Source: Marisa cornuarietis
Taxonomy: Eukaryota; Mollusca; Gastropoda; Architaenioglossa; Ampullariidae
NCBI GenBank assembly: GCA_004794655.1
Contig: SMMW01000013.1
Location: 596,501 to 660,500, forward strand
Reading direction: 5' to 3'
DNA length: 64,000 nt
Made by a program: the position numbers and the translations under genes. Positions within the stretch are counted from its first letter, which is position 1; the number at the start of each line of letters is the position of its first letter. Under the pieces are notes generated by a model. The model had not been told where the DNA came from. It worked only from the letters and a program-made list of their open reading frames with translations, and searched no databases. Shown piece after piece: positions 12,121 to 24,800 of this stretch.

Positions 12121-12123
12121 CAT

Positions 12124-12174
12124 GGGCACACACACGCGCGCGCACACCACACACCCACACACACACACACACAT
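12124..12174. repeat. Imperfect (CA)n/(CG)n microsatellite
   Basis: A mixed CA, CG and CCA run, followed by (GT)n and (AT)n at about 12200-12222. Confidence 0.9.
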
Positions 12175-12440
12175 GCATGCCTGCGAGGACATAGAAGAAG
12201 TGTGTGTGTATATATATATATTATGTTATATGTCTTATGTGCTTAATACGATTTGTCCATGGAAACGTACGTATGGTATGGATTCAAATCTGCATGGATG
12301 CATCAGAAACTGTTCTATGTGCACTATTGTAGAAAAAATCATATTTAAAAAATATTTCATTCTCTGTTAATGAATTAAAAAAAAACACTTCTCACAAATG
12401 TGTCCTGATCGTGCATGCCCTATGACCTCATCCACCAGTC

Positions 12441-12716
12441 AAGAGACGTAAGCTGGTCTTCTTTGGTCATGTGACCCGGCACGACACCTTGTCGAAGACT
12501 ATCCTTCAAGGCACCTTGGAGGGTGGCCGACGCCGCGGTGGTCAGAGAAAGAACTGGCTTACGAACGTCAAAGACTGGACTGGTCGTCCTGTACAGGACC
12601 TGCTGACTATTGCCCAAAATAGGCAAGAGTGGCGGGCCCTATCAGCTGCCGCGTCTATCCATGTGCTCCCCCCAACGCCAGGTGCCAGGCAAGGGACGAC
12701 TGACTGACTGACTGAT
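12441..12716 (+). mobile_element. RTE-like non-LTR retrotransposon 3' end (reverse-transcriptase ORF C-terminus)
   Basis: One reading frame runs KLVFFGHVTRHDTLSKTILQ, then GTLEGGRRRGGQRKNWLTNV, then WTGRPVQDLLTIAQNRQEWR, and ends ARQGTTD-stop inside a (GACT)n tail. This is the widespread C-terminal signature of animal LINE ORF2-like proteins (the FGHVxRxD ... GGRRRGxQR.W ... WT motif series) downstream of the catalytic reverse-transcriptase core. The copy is strongly 5'-truncated, retaining only the last ~80 codons. It has no stop in this part, so it is younger than the related copies at 6596 and 18434. The short tandem GACT tail is typical of RTE-type 3' ends. Clade assignment is from memory and should be treated as probable. 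Confidence 0.92.
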
Positions 12717-13983
12717 CCACCACGTCTTGAGTGTGTATTGCTGCGCCGATGTATGTGGATTCGTCAAGAGCATAAACCAACACAGGCCTCCAATCCTCCG
12801 CCGCTTTCGCATCCATCCTCGGCCCTCTTGTTAACGATTACCATCACCCTCACATCAGGGATAATATTCTGCTTGTCTTAACTTTACCAGGCGACTGGTT
12901 ATTTTCTTCACTTAGTCGCACATAACAAGACGGGAGAGCGACCCCCCCCCTTCCCCATCAGCATTTCCCTGGTCCCTCCCACAACCCATTTCTGTTTATC
13001 TTCATCTTTGACACACATTTTAAAAACAAAATATCTCAAACTAATTTCCAAAATGGTGTCGTACTCAACGTTAATAGCCAGCACATCCACAAGCTATCAT
13101 TAGGAGGTAGTCTCAAGTTGCAATGAACCGCACTTTGCAGGGTTTGCAAGCCTTGTGCACGGTTCAAGGTTTGCAAGGATAGGACGTGGTTCCATTTCTT
13201 GTAAGGAATGACTTACATTACATGGCTGTAGCCAATCGAAATGCGTGAACAGAGTAGGCTCGTGTTTACCTACAAATTATAATGTGAAAATGGCGATGTG
13301 GTATGGAAGACAACATTGACAACATTGACGAAAGATAATTTTCAGTAACTGCTGCGGCTACTTTCGTCATGTTACTCGAGGAAGCAGAGAGAAGAAGAAA
13401 AAGATGTGGATGAAGGAGTAAAGGCTTGGTTATACACGTACATAGGTAATTCTTCCACAATGATATTAAAATGAAACATTTCTCCTCAGATCACATCAGT
13501 GTTGTCTGATGCCTTCTCTACTAGCAGCTACTTAGCAGCGGTGTAGATGCGATTCTGGATTCCTTTCAGTACAAGTTTGCTTGGGTGGATGATAAGTTTT
13601 ATGGTTCTGTAAATTTGATGGAATTTCCTTTTATCGAAGGGGTATGGATAGTAATTTCTTTCATTCTCTGTGCCATTCTATCCCAGATAGTTCGTCTGCC
13701 TGCCCCTAGGCACGGCCCTATAGGATATCATTCGAAACCCAGCCTTTTCTTCCTCTACCTCCTCGCTTGTTGAAAGTAAGACCTCTCTGCTGTTTCCAGC
13801 GAGGCTGAGTGCAATTTAACCTACCATCTTGTAGGGCAGGGAGCGAATGTACTGCCTCTGAATTATTTGAATTTTTAAACTGTCAACGATGCACGCTGTT
13901 TATGAGTTTCCTTACCTGCTCTTTGATTTGAAAACTAGCAAATGTTCCGACAGTGGGGTGGGTCGTGGGTGGGAGGTAACTAG
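12717..13983. other. Non-genic stretch
   Basis: No gene recognised. A local tandem-like duplication around 'GGTTTGCAAGCCTTGTGCAC' and 'GGTTCAAGGTTTGCAAGG' lies at 13138-13178. Confidence 0.5.
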
Positions 13984-14029
13984 AAAGAAGCGAGATTCTC
14001 CCATGTTGAGAACAAAGATTGTCGAAAAA
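13984..14029 (+). repeat. Dispersed repeat, copy A (pair with 21784-21829)
   Basis: 46 bp align without gaps to 21784-21829, with about nine mismatches. The shared core includes GTTGAGAAC(A/G)AAGATTGTC. In the same relative frame both copies encode KRD-xxx-LRTKIVEK. Confidence 0.75.
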
Positions 14030-17000
14030 TTCTCTATCTTCCATGGTAATTTGTCCACAAGTGGTAAGACGGCTGCGTGGTGGCTTCAGCAAATTTAATT
14101 ACAGCGCGCACTCGGGGTCTATCCAGTAGTTTTACATCAGTGGCTCTAACAAGAAACTTTCCACAGCGAGACCCTGCTGCGAGCCTGGGCTGTCCCTACG
14201 TGTCTCCCCTAGTGACCATCCACATCTCACCTTGTTCTTCGCGCAGATACAAAAGAACTATTATATGTGCTTACTTGGTGGAGCAGGCGCTCGTTTCCTT
14301 CTCCAGAGGGCTCAAACAAATAAATCTTGTCCGGCTGCGCCACTCCGAAGACAGCTGAAAGCGTGAGGTGTGCTCAAGCGCCTGTAGAATGTGGCGAGCC
14401 TCCGGTTCTTTAAAGTCATTGTTCTCTTCATTAGAAAGAAAGGCAGAGATAAAGAGACGGGGAGGGAGGCAAGCGACCACACATGCAGACAGACCGAGCA
14501 GGAGTGCGCACACGCGACTTTACACGGGTACTTGTGGTTTGTGTACGTTAGAAGTACTTGCTGAGGTGCGATATGCCGGGTACATACCCAGCCGGCGGAA
14601 GGGGAAAAGGTAAGCCAGCCCTGACACGCACCGTCGTTTCGAGCTAAGATTACTTACACTGCTGGCAGCTTTAACGTCTTTCTTTATAATGTATATCTTT
14701 CTCTATAATGTATATATTTGAGGCCATCCTTGACTCGACCCTGTTCCCCAGGCACATTCTTCAAACAACCAGCGACACAGGTGGAACAATAACCGTTGAA
14801 AAAGTTGAAATCCCACAGAATGGTGGCTGTGAGGGGGTTAAGTGTTCTTGATTCAGCGTGTTTAGGGCACTGGACGGTGAAGGAATGCTGAAGGGTAAAG
14901 ATGCAATAGTGTTTAAAAGAAAAATGCAAGACTTTAAACTGGCATTAAAGTCTAGGTACCGGAAAGGAAAAAAAGGGGATCAACAGTTTTTTTTTCTTAG
15001 GGGGTTGAGGAGGTGGAAAAGATGAGCACACGACGTAATGTCTAGCGGGTCGTTCGTCAGCAGATGACAGTGGTCTGTACCTTCACCCGAAGTGCAACGA
15101 AGCCTTCTTAACATGGCACACACTGTCCAGTTAGTGATTATAGTGTGTATTATATAATATATATCTTATATTATATATCTTGTGCAAACAAACGACCCAG
15201 TGTGTGATCCGTCCATATGATCACGTGACCAGCGAAAGCTAGAAAGTGCGTCCAATTTCCAAGATGGTGCACTGCCGTCGTTAAGCCACTAACTCCAAGA
15301 ATACATCACTCCACGCCTTCACATAAACACTACTGACCTCTAGATTTTTATTTTCCATCTGTTGCGAGAAGTATCATCCTAACCGGCGAGTACAGAGGCA
15401 CTGTATTCTTTTCCACAGAGAGACCCAGTCTTGTAGTTAAACAATGGCACACCGATACTAAAGGTCCACGTAATCCGAGACTTTGCACATGAATCGCACG
15501 TGTTAATCATCATTGCCATTGTTGTTCCTTAGCTTGCACGTCCATTGTTTCTTGGCAGGAACGGAGGAGGTGGTTCGAAGTTAAGAGTTCCGAGGTCTGG
15601 CTGGTGCGGGGGGAGGGGGTTGAGGAGGAAAGGCGGGTGGGACCTCCACGCCCCCCCGACCACCACCAGATATCTCACCCAGGCTCGCAAGATAAAGTTA
15701 ATAGGCTATTGTTTCCAAAAGAACAAAAAAAGCATGTTGAGGGCTAGCCAGCTCTGGGCGGATCGCTCCGGTCTGGAAGAACGGGAAGAAAATGTTCGCT
15801 GAGATTTGTGGGTGCCCCCACTTGTGCTCCAAACTGCACAGGCATGCCCGGGCAGCAAGAGAAAATCGCGCGCGGTTTTGTGGTGCTAATCCCAAGGTGC
15901 GAGAGGCTGTCTAACGGGACCTTTACTGTAAGAACATATTAAGATCCTTAAAGGCAATCTACATCGGTGAACACGAAAAAATGTATTCACGTCTGTCTTG
16001 GGACACAAAGTCATCAAGAGTCTGACACAAGGCAGCTTGACACATTTTCTGGCAGAAGATGGCATGGTCATGGTCGATACGGGTAGCTGATTTTTATCTC
16101 CCTGCTTCACGGGTCGTGTTAATTACGAGAAACAAGAGCTAGTCATCACTGCGCCCAGGGCACAAACCAAGGTCCGTGATAACATTAGCTGCGAGGCAGT
16201 CTGAACACGCGCAATCTCATGACCGCAGCGACAAACACGCGCCTAATGCACGCGCATATGCAATGTTTACTCTCGCAAGAATGTGTGGGTGAATGAAATT
16301 AAGCATTGCTGACATGAGACGAGAACAAGACTGACACATGTAAGAAGAAGACAAGATCAGAAGTTAGTGTTTGAGAAGTAATTCCGTGCCTAACAAAAGT
16401 GACCTGTGTAAACTTTTTATTTGCTAGTTATTTATTTTATCTTTTATTTAGAAATTTGAACTATTTAACGTGTGGCTGAACAAACGAGTTGGTATTACGC
16501 AGAAAAAAATTATGTTAACTGTGTGGCAGACATTTGAGTGTGGCGCGAAAGTGAAAAGAATATCAAATCACTAATATGAATGAATTTATTAGGAATTATT
16601 TTGAAGAACAACAGAAGGAAGTACGTGCCAAGACACACTAGTACGAGGAACCTCTGTAGTCTGTTAAACCACCTGTGGATTACTGTGTCCATCATAACTA
16701 CAGTGGTTCTTCTCAGTCAGCTTATTCCGTGGGACCCAGCTGCTGAAAGCGGAAACTACCTGAGCTACTAATATGGGCTCATAGACGACTGAGGGAGCAG
16801 ATTCTTCCAGCGTTTAGGGGAGAAGGAAAAGAATCCCCGGAGGATCGTGTATTACGACACCACAGAAGCGAAAGAATACCCGCCAACCCACAATGGGGTT
16901 CATCGAATGGACTGTACTATTCATAGGTGTGGTTCATTCAAACAGCCGACAAGCAAAACAGGAGAAAAGAGAGATTTGTGGATATATATATATATGAAAT

Positions 17001-17941
17001 GTCACAATACCTGCCTCATATTTTAGAAATTCATCAATGTTTGATAGAGTGTTTGACCGCTTGAAACTGTTCATATTATATCATAGTACTGGCTTTAACG
17101 AAACGAAAAGTGCTAAAAGAAAAGAATACTCCGGAGAAGAACAAAAGAAGAAAAAAGGCACTAAGCCAGTATGAATCCACGTGGACAACTTTCAATATAA
17201 TATCGGCAATCTCACAGGAAGATGTTTGTTGTATGTTGAGTGACAGAACACGTGCCAGTGACTGTGTGACTCGTCCTATGTACTGTGTCTTGACAATGTG
17301 GCTTGAGCGCAAACCCCCTCATTGAAACAGTAGTTTTGCACGAATTATTCTTTAAAGAGAACGAGAGAAGAACAGAGAAATAAAACGAAAGAGCAAGAAA
17401 AGTCAAAAGAACGAGAGAGAGAGAGAGAGGAGGGGCTGGAGTGGAGGAAAGAGAAAGATTAGATAATGACAAAATAAGCATTAACATATATGATGGTGAC
17501 ACATCCAGGCAGATGACTGGCCTCGAGTTTAAAAAAAGACACTTGCACATCAAGTCAGGCAACAACAGTCTTGTCGTCAGATCTTCCTCCAAGAAGGAAG
17601 TTCAGGAGGAGGCAGGAGTAGTCTAAAGATGAGTCAGCGTGAACCCGCAGGCGGAGTTTGGATGGTGTCTTCCTGAACTCTTTTAACTAAATTGTGAGCG
17701 CTGTTTCAGCCAGTTAGCCAGTTTCGAAAGAAAGCTTTCACGGAATTACACGAAACAGTGGCGGCGTCGGCGGTGGTGGTTGTGGTGGTGGTGTCCAGCT
17801 CCGACGCTAACGTCAGCCCAAGGGCTGCAAAAACCTCCACGGCGCATGCGTGAAGTGGTTTGTAGCACGATGCATATTGCCAAAGATGTAGGTTTGGCAA
17901 ATGTTTTTTTTTTTTTTTAAACTTGACCGCCATGTAAATAT
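14030..17941. other. Non-genic stretch
   Basis: No gene recognised over about 3.9 kb. It contains an AT palindromic tract (15143-15180), a G-rich patch (15603-15620), a (GA)n tract (17415-17430) and a GGT/GGC-rich patch (17760-17800). The minus-strand frame from ATGGCGGTC at about 17931 passes through a poly-Lys run and a poly-Thr run. It looks composition-driven and lacks convincing splice sites. Confidence 0.45.
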
Positions 17942-18233
17942 TACCCAGATAGCATTTGAACGTTTTATAATCGTTTACAAATGGTTCTCGAGAAATGTTC
18001 AAATAATATTCGCAGGAAATGTTTTTGAAACGCTTATCATGCCCATCAAAGTAATGTGTTATTAATGTTTGCATTCCAACTTTTTGTCGACCTTTTACAG
18101 CCTTTTTTCAAACATTTCATAGTTGTTCTGAATTTTAAACACTTATTCAACCATTTAACAAATTTTCTCACCCAGAAAGAGGTTTAACTTAATTTTGTTA
18201 TGTGACATTTTAATATGCTGCTCACTGAAACGA

Positions 18234-18330
18234 GGTGGTTTTACGCCGAGCCAGCAACTAACGCTGCATCACGGCAGGTAGCCAGCCCTGTTAACAGATG
18301 TCAAGTGCTGAGAAAAAAAAACTGCGTGCC
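18234..18330 (-). mobile_element. SINE fragment (body), same family as 38535-38688
   Basis: TTTTACGCCGAGCCAGCAAC and a following CAGCCCTGTTAACAGATGTC block, then an A run, match the SINE body at 38535 onward. The tRNA-like head is missing or unrecognisable here. It is nested in the inverted-repeat element. Confidence 0.8.
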
Positions 18331-18433
18331 CCCTAATGTCCAAATTAGTGCTCTGAACGTTCACCTCAGACTCAAGACCGAATAGTTTGTCATTTTAATT
18401 GGAAGCGCGACCATGAGTTACATACGGCGACGT

Positions 18434-18506
18434 GTATCCACGGTGGTCAGAGTCACGAGGGTCAAAGACTGGGCTGGTTGTCTGTACTGAAGCTGCTGAC
18501 ACATCC
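18434..18506 (+). mobile_element. RTE-like LINE fragment
   Basis: ACGGTGGTCAGAG, then GTCAAAGACTGG, GCTGGTTGTC and CTGTAC..CTGCTGAC, match the 12441-12716 copy in order. It is the most decayed of the three copies and covers only the GGQR to DLLT part. Confidence 0.75.
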
Positions 18507-18540
18507 CGCGAGTTCTCTACCGCAGCTATCCCCATCGCCA

Positions 18541-18648
18541 CATCCTGTCAGTGTCACATACTGAGTTCCGAGACGACATCTGAAGCCCGAGCCGCTCACT
18601 GTAGTGGTGACAAGTGAATGCTTTGATCCACTACATCACGGGGACCTC
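18541..18648 (-). mobile_element. tRNA-derived SINE head, same family as 38876-39007
   Basis: On the minus strand the head reads CGTGATGTAGTGGATCAAAG (A-box region), then CACTTGTCACCACTACAGTG, then a B-box-like GGGCTTCAGATGTCG. The copy at 38876-39007 has the same order and spacing. It is nested in the inverted-repeat element. Confidence 0.78.
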
Positions 18649-19722
18649 AAGACCAAATAGCGACACGCCAGCTAATAATACTGTACGACAGTAGCATCTA
18701 GCATTCGGGTTCGGCAACATAGCATGGCGATTAAGTGACTTTTAGTTTAGAATGGCGCCATCTCTTTAAGGACTCACTTGATATTCTGACTGTAGTTGTT
18801 ATCTTCAACGTTTTACCGTATTTCTACGAAGGTTCACTAATGATAAAAAATTTGTTTTTGAAACAATACTTCTCCGAGTTTAAGCAAGGGAAACTACCCG
18901 ACGTGGCGTCAATACGAAGTGCATGGTGTGTAACCGTGTTTCGAGATCGATTTTACAACAGTTTCAAATCTCACACATAGTTATGTGACATATATAATAA
19001 ACTTCTAAAATATTATTTGTGAGAACTGTAAATAACTGAATTTTTAAGTTTTAATCCATTGCTTATGGCGGAAATGCCTTCGATTCAACAATTGGACTGT
19101 AGATTTTGAATATTTATAACTATTAACCTATAATAAAGACAATCATATGTGATGCATCATTTTAAAGAGCAGTGTTTAAACATTCAGATAGTCTAACTCT
19201 TCAGAAATATAGCTTTTTTTCTTGTACTATAATGAAATTAAAGATCGCAACTGCATTCGACTCATAACGTGAAGAAGTCAGCAGTCGGGAATTAATAACA
19301 AATTATTTACACATTATATACAAACTTAATAGTACCAAACAAACATATATTTTATTAGAACACACATTAGAGTTTGAATATTGCTTACTATTTTCTTGTC
19401 ATTTTCGATTGTTGGAGTACAAATCCATGTAGAATTGAGAAACCGGTAAACAAAATGGCGGCCTCTCAGCTCTAAACCACGCGACGGCCGGAAGCTTTAG
19501 TACACATTTACAGAAGATCTATTTAATATTTTTGTTTAAATGTTATTGTTCCTACCAATTTAAAATGTTTGCACAATGTTTCAGTTTTTACATGTTTTTA
19601 CATGTTTATTCCGTAAATGTTCCTAACATGTTTCTAAAATGTTTCATCTAAAACTTTAACATTATTACGCCCATGTTAGCGCTTTTCAAACGTTTATAAA
19701 ATGCTTCAATGCTATCTGGGTA

Positions 19723-21783
19723 GCCATCCATTTAAGGGGGGGAGGGGGCCTTAACAGAGGAAAACCTCGACAAGTTTGCCACTTTTACGACGTTGAAACC
19801 CAGTCATCATTACAAACACGATTTCTGTCCTGATCCGCGTACATTCCTCGTGGGAACACGATCAGAACGAGGTCGTTCAATGTTTGTTTTACTTTTCCTA
19901 TAGGATGCAAAGCGCGTGGATGTTTTCAACAGAGTAGTAGGATACATTTTGTGAAATTGGTGCTTTTGACAACGACGCACTGTTTTCCATGACTGAAATT
20001 TATGATTACCTGTCCGTCAAAATTACAGATAATGTGCCAGTTGCACAACACATTTCTAATTTAAAACACTTTTAGGCCTTAAATCTTTTTAGATAATCAG
20101 TTTAAAGTGCACACCACAATTTTAGAATTTTTAAAACTAAAACTGCTTTAAGTAAGATAAAGTTCTTTAAGTATGACTTTCCGTCCTGTCAGTACAATTT
20201 TTTGTATGTTTTTGTGCAATGCATCTAAATGGAATAGAAGAGATTTTTCTTCTTTAGAACAGTTTTAAGCTTTAGAAACATGTTGTGCAACTGGCCCCAG
20301 GACGCGATGACGCGTAAAAAAACAAAAACAAAATCCTTCAAGATGTAGTGTCGTCAATAAACGTCTGCGACACCCTCGAGACCCTCGGCAGCATACTACG
20401 CGGCTGTGGCGCTGACTGACGTCATCTAACCCGGGCGCAGGGTTTAGCCGAACTGAAAGGAGACCAAAATGCATGGCTGCTGTCTCTAAAATTAACTCTT
20501 TTAATTTGTCTTGCCGTCATCAGCGCTAAAAGCAGGCCGCATGCAGGCGGGACATTACGCCAGCAGCCTGGACTGCGACTTGCCGCTGCTGCTGCTCCCG
20601 CTGTGTCGCATGTGCGTTGCGTGCTGCAACGTGCAACCCCGCAACCTCTCTCCGCGCGGCCGCTCGCACGTGACGCTGGGATTTCGAAAATCAGTTTCAG
20701 GTTTGCCAACCTTTTAAGGATTAGTTGCATCATGCGAGAAGTGAGGGAAGGAGCTTTTTCTTTCTCCCTTCCTCTCTCTCTTTCACACACACATCCTTAC
20801 TCTCTCTCTCTCTCTCACACTTGTTCACTCTTTTCCCTTTCCTTTTTTTTTCCACTCTTCCCTAAAAATGTCAGTCACATGGATCTGGAGTAAAGGGGAA
20901 CAACCTGCACCAGACTCCAGCACTGTCAGCCTTCTACCCCTCGTCTACATGGTCACAAACGTTTTAACTGGTCGTCAGCGACTCAAGTCCCTCTTATTCA
21001 CGTCGGCTCTATGCACCCAGCACAGCCTAGAAACAATGGACGCTTTTCTTACCTTCCAAAATATCTTCACCTAATCTGGATCCTTCAGACGAGAGGTTTT
21101 TTTTTTGGGGGGGGGGGCGGGCAGGGAACTGGTTGGCAGTAGAAGTACAGGAAGATTGCAGATTGCAATATTCTAGACATAAAGAACAGGCGGCGACAAA
21201 GGGGCTCAGTCCAAGCACCCGCCACTCTTTATGGCTTTGCTTCAAGTGGGATCACGATTGGTCCCTTCAGCAGAAGCAGATTTACGAGGCAGAAAGAAAG
21301 AAAGAAGACAGACAGACATGCAGACAGACAGACAAAAAAATAAATAAATAAAAGACATGCAAGGGAGTCGGGATGAGGGAATGGACTCCGGGGCTCAGGT
21401 AACACACGATGTCTGGCAGCGCTGGTGAGCGTCGACGTGCGGCGGTTGGCGTCGCGGTGTCGCGGGCGGCTGTGCAGTGCTGCAGGCAGGTGAATGAAGT
21501 GCGGGAGTGAAGTGGATTAGAGCGGCTACCTGAGGGTCGCACGCAGGTAAATACAACAGCGAAGTGTGGTGGATTAGTGACTAGACGTTATCGCCTCCAA
21601 ACTTTCAGGCCTAGATTCCTCGCCGCTTTGCAGCACGCGGAGGAAGAGGGAGCGGTGGTTACTAAAAAAAAAAGGGGGGGCAAGTTTTTAAGGAAGGGAG
21701 GGGGTGGATGGTAAGGCTATAAATCTCAACGGTCTCCCCCACTTGGCTACCCCAACAACTAGCGATTGTGCCGGTAAAATGGG
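19723..21783. other. Non-genic stretch with CT-rich and A/T-rich low complexity
   Basis: No gene recognised. It holds a G run (19736-19748), a (TC)n/(CA)n-rich tract (20757-20850), a T8G10 tract (about 21098-21117) and an (AAAT/ACAG)n patch (21300-21352). A tRNA-like string at 21572-21630 (GTGGATTAGTGACTAGACG then AGGCCTAGATTCCTCG) may be a degraded SINE head. I do not call it. Confidence 0.45.
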
Positions 21784-21829
21784 AGAGAAACGAGATGCTT
21801 CGGTGTTGAGAACGAAGATTGTCGAGAAG
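21784..21829 (+). repeat. Dispersed repeat, copy B (pair with 13984-14029)
   Basis: This is the ungapped partner of 13984-14029. The shared peptide reading is KRDASVLRTKIVEK here against KRDSPMLRTKIVEK there. Only two copies are visible in this window. Confidence 0.75.
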
Positions 21830-24800
21830 GTAGGTCCCAGCTCACACGCCCCGGCAGCTGTCTGGCACAGACCCCAATCTTTGACGGTCAGTCTGCTGTT
21901 GCCTTAGCAACCAACAGAAACAAGATGCATGCTGTGAGGAAAACGCCTGCTGCACAAACCACTGCCAAGGAGTCAAAGCTGCCGACTTCCGCACTCGACA
22001 AACCCACCACCCCACATACACACCACAACATTTTTTTCTTCTTCACACACACACTGCAACTTCTACAAACATTACGAAACGAAGGACTACTGCCATCTTG
22101 CAGCAGTCTCTAGCACAGGTCACATTTCTTGCAATCATGTTCGTCCTTCTCGGGACCGTAGCTTCTGTTTGAGGCAAGCTTTGATGTAAGAAAATATGCA
22201 CCTTACACAGCTTGTTTTATACAGACAAAATAGTCTAATTTCCAGCCAGCCAGCCAGCCGGTTTATGTCACTAGGAGATTTTATTCTAGAAAGGTCAGGG
22301 CGAGGTCTTCAGTGTCTGTCGTCTCTTGAGTCGAGATTTCAGCGTTCGCTTGAGTGTACTGTCTAGACCGGTTGTATGTTCTTGTCAAGACTTGTGTGTT
22401 CTGTCCAGACGTTAGTGGCGCACATCACGACATGGTCCTTCGCCCTATTTTTGTTAAGCTGCTCACCTGTTACCTGTGTCTTCGCGATTCTTCCCTGTCC
22501 CTCGAGAACTCTTTAGCATGCGTCGCACACACAAAGCTGGATTTGACAATCAGACGATTACCTGTGCCCCAGATCTACCCGAAAACATCATCCTGTCGCT
22601 AAATGGGGACACCCCCTCCCGGCCCCTGCAAGCTTCAGAGCGGTGGACAGACGGACATCGGCATGGAGACCTCGCACACACGCAAACAGGTGTAAGAGCG
22701 AAACATCTGTCTGCTGCAGGTGTCGGGGATATGCGACGTTGCACAGTTCCCCCCGCCCAACCCCCCAAAAAAGTAATCACACTTGGGATCTTAGCCATGG
22801 ACCCAGCTTTTAAATACCCCCAGAGGTAGCTAGGGGATGGAAAGCGAAGCAGGAGCCTACGTGTACGCATCCGTCGTCAAATCACCCTTCAGGTTCACTG
22901 TACAATCGACAACACAGACAAGATTTTGGAAGGAGACGCTCGCTCAGATCGCATGCATAAATTGGCTACCCAGAGGTTGCAGAGTGCATCAGAATTTCGT
23001 TAACCTTTTCTGCACCTGGCACAAAACAGTTTGCAAGGATTCTAGGCTCATATGAAATACCGTCCCCCCCCCAAAAAAAAAAGACCTTAGAAGGCGAAGA
23101 TGTTTACAGCACTAAAGGTGGACACTTTAGTTTGTAGGACTCTCGCCCCCAAAAGCATTATTAACGGGCCAGTGCCAATGTTCTTCTTTCTCTGCCCTGC
23201 TGCTCCAACCCCCCACGTACTTTGCACGAAACCACGCCTATAGGGGTCGCCTTCAATCGGGTCACCGTGGAGCGCAGTACCTGGTGGATGGTAGGTATGC
23301 GAGTAGCACACAGCGTGCAGCCCAGTGTTGGACTGTGGGGCCCCTACCAACCAGGGGAGCCTAAGGATATGGAATGCGCTCGGCGATTACGAAATATCCA
23401 CCACTAGTCTCTAACTCCAGGGTTTATGTTCACCCTGGCAGTGGTTTCGCTGTTTCGCCATGACACCTTCGGCAGTGTCGGCAGAAAATTGCTCGTGTAT
23501 CTCTGCCTCCTCTGACAGCGAGCATCCACCAGTTCTTTGATCCGGGTATGGGAGGAGAGGGGGGGGGGTTCACGAGGTGCAGCGAGGAATGTTCCCCACA
23601 ACATCTCCTTTTTCAATTATCGCCCCCTGCTTGTTCACAACCCTGCTTCCTGCCCACGTGACCGCGATCAGCGCGGGAAGTTTACCGTTAGCATCTGCAC
23701 CGCCAGCCCACGAAACTGATGACTCGCCAGGTTTTTAGTTTACTTCGCAGGATGAGTTCATGTTGCGTAAAATCCCCTGGTCACCCTTCCTCCCTTCCTT
23801 TCTGAAGCATTGTGAACGCATTTCACCCTCTATTTATTGCAAACAAGCTGTCTGACGCGGCTTTGATTGGCTTCTAGAAGATCCCGACTTAAACGGGAGG
23901 TTTGTTTCTCTTATAACGACAGCGCCCAGGGTATAATAGCCCCCAAATGCTCTTCTTTCGAATGACATCACACTGAAAATAAAAAAATGGTGTGTATCTC
24001 GTTATTCGAGATAATAAAAAATTAGATACTATACAAAAATCTTTCTCTTAAACATGAAAACCTCGGGCTATTTCTATTCAAATTACACCCAAGATTCAAG
24101 AAGGAACTTTGCGTTCTTTCTTGTGCAAATTTAGTAATTTGATTTGATTACAAAAGATCTGCCTTTAATAAAAAGTATGGTTGTTAAACCTGAAAAATAC
24201 CCACGTGAAAATAAACCGTCAGGCGATCACTTTTTTAAAACGCTTGGACATGCTTAGATATTAGAGTGTATTCAGGTAGGTATACACAGTGCCAACCTTG
24301 AAGAACGATTTTTTATTGCTTACTGAGCCCATTGTATGCAAAAAAATAAAGTATTTAAAACGTAATTTTTTTCCTAATAACCTCTACTAAAACGGGATGC
24401 GAACCAAATACCTTTAGCTTGTGAGTTTATTAGACATGATCTGCGTCAGAGGAAAACTATTCGGGGTGACTCGCCACCACGTTTCTGTAAAAAGCATGAA
24501 ACAGTTTCTAGATTTTATTGACTGCCACTTAGCTGGTTGTAAACAGTATCACTCCCCAGCAACGGTGATCCACCCAGCCCCAGCCGATGCTCCTCCTCCA
24601 CTGACTGTCAATGCGGGACTCTCAATCTAAGCTTGCGATTCTTACCAGCGAAGGAGGAAACACGAGCTACTTTGTCAGGAAAGAGAAAGTGAGTTACGGC
24701 CCCAAGCTGCTAGTGGTTTTGTGTGCCTCGCCCTGCGTCGTTTTATGACAGTGAATATAGAAGGATTATTATGGGATGAATACGTACAGGCATGAACTGC

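Larger units (their letters stand above)
17942..19722. mobile_element. Non-autonomous inverted-repeat element, AT-rich, about 1.78 kb
   Basis: The left end TACCCAGATAGCATT (17942-17956) is matched by its exact reverse complement at the right end (19708-19722). The inverted match continues, with substitutions, through TTTTATAA and CGTTT, giving about 30 identical positions in the outer 35. Flanking TA at both ends is compatible with a TA target duplication but cannot be separated from the terminus. The right subterminal region is packed with ACATGTTT and AAATGTTT variants, resembling subterminal transposase-binding repeats. No transposase-like frame is present; the longest frame (18735-18980, 81 codons) matches nothing I know. 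The left third is interrupted by SINE and LINE fragments (18234-18648), so some length is secondary. The superfamily is not assignable from what I see. Confidence 0.75.

Noticed and set aside
17706..18074. Minus-strand frame MAVKFKKKKK ... with poly-Thr
   Set aside because: Generated by a T14 run and a GGT/GTG-rich patch; no domain. It crosses the boundary of the inverted-repeat element.
24385..24465. B-box-like GGTTCGCATCCCG on the minus strand
   Set aside because: No A box upstream; single motif only.
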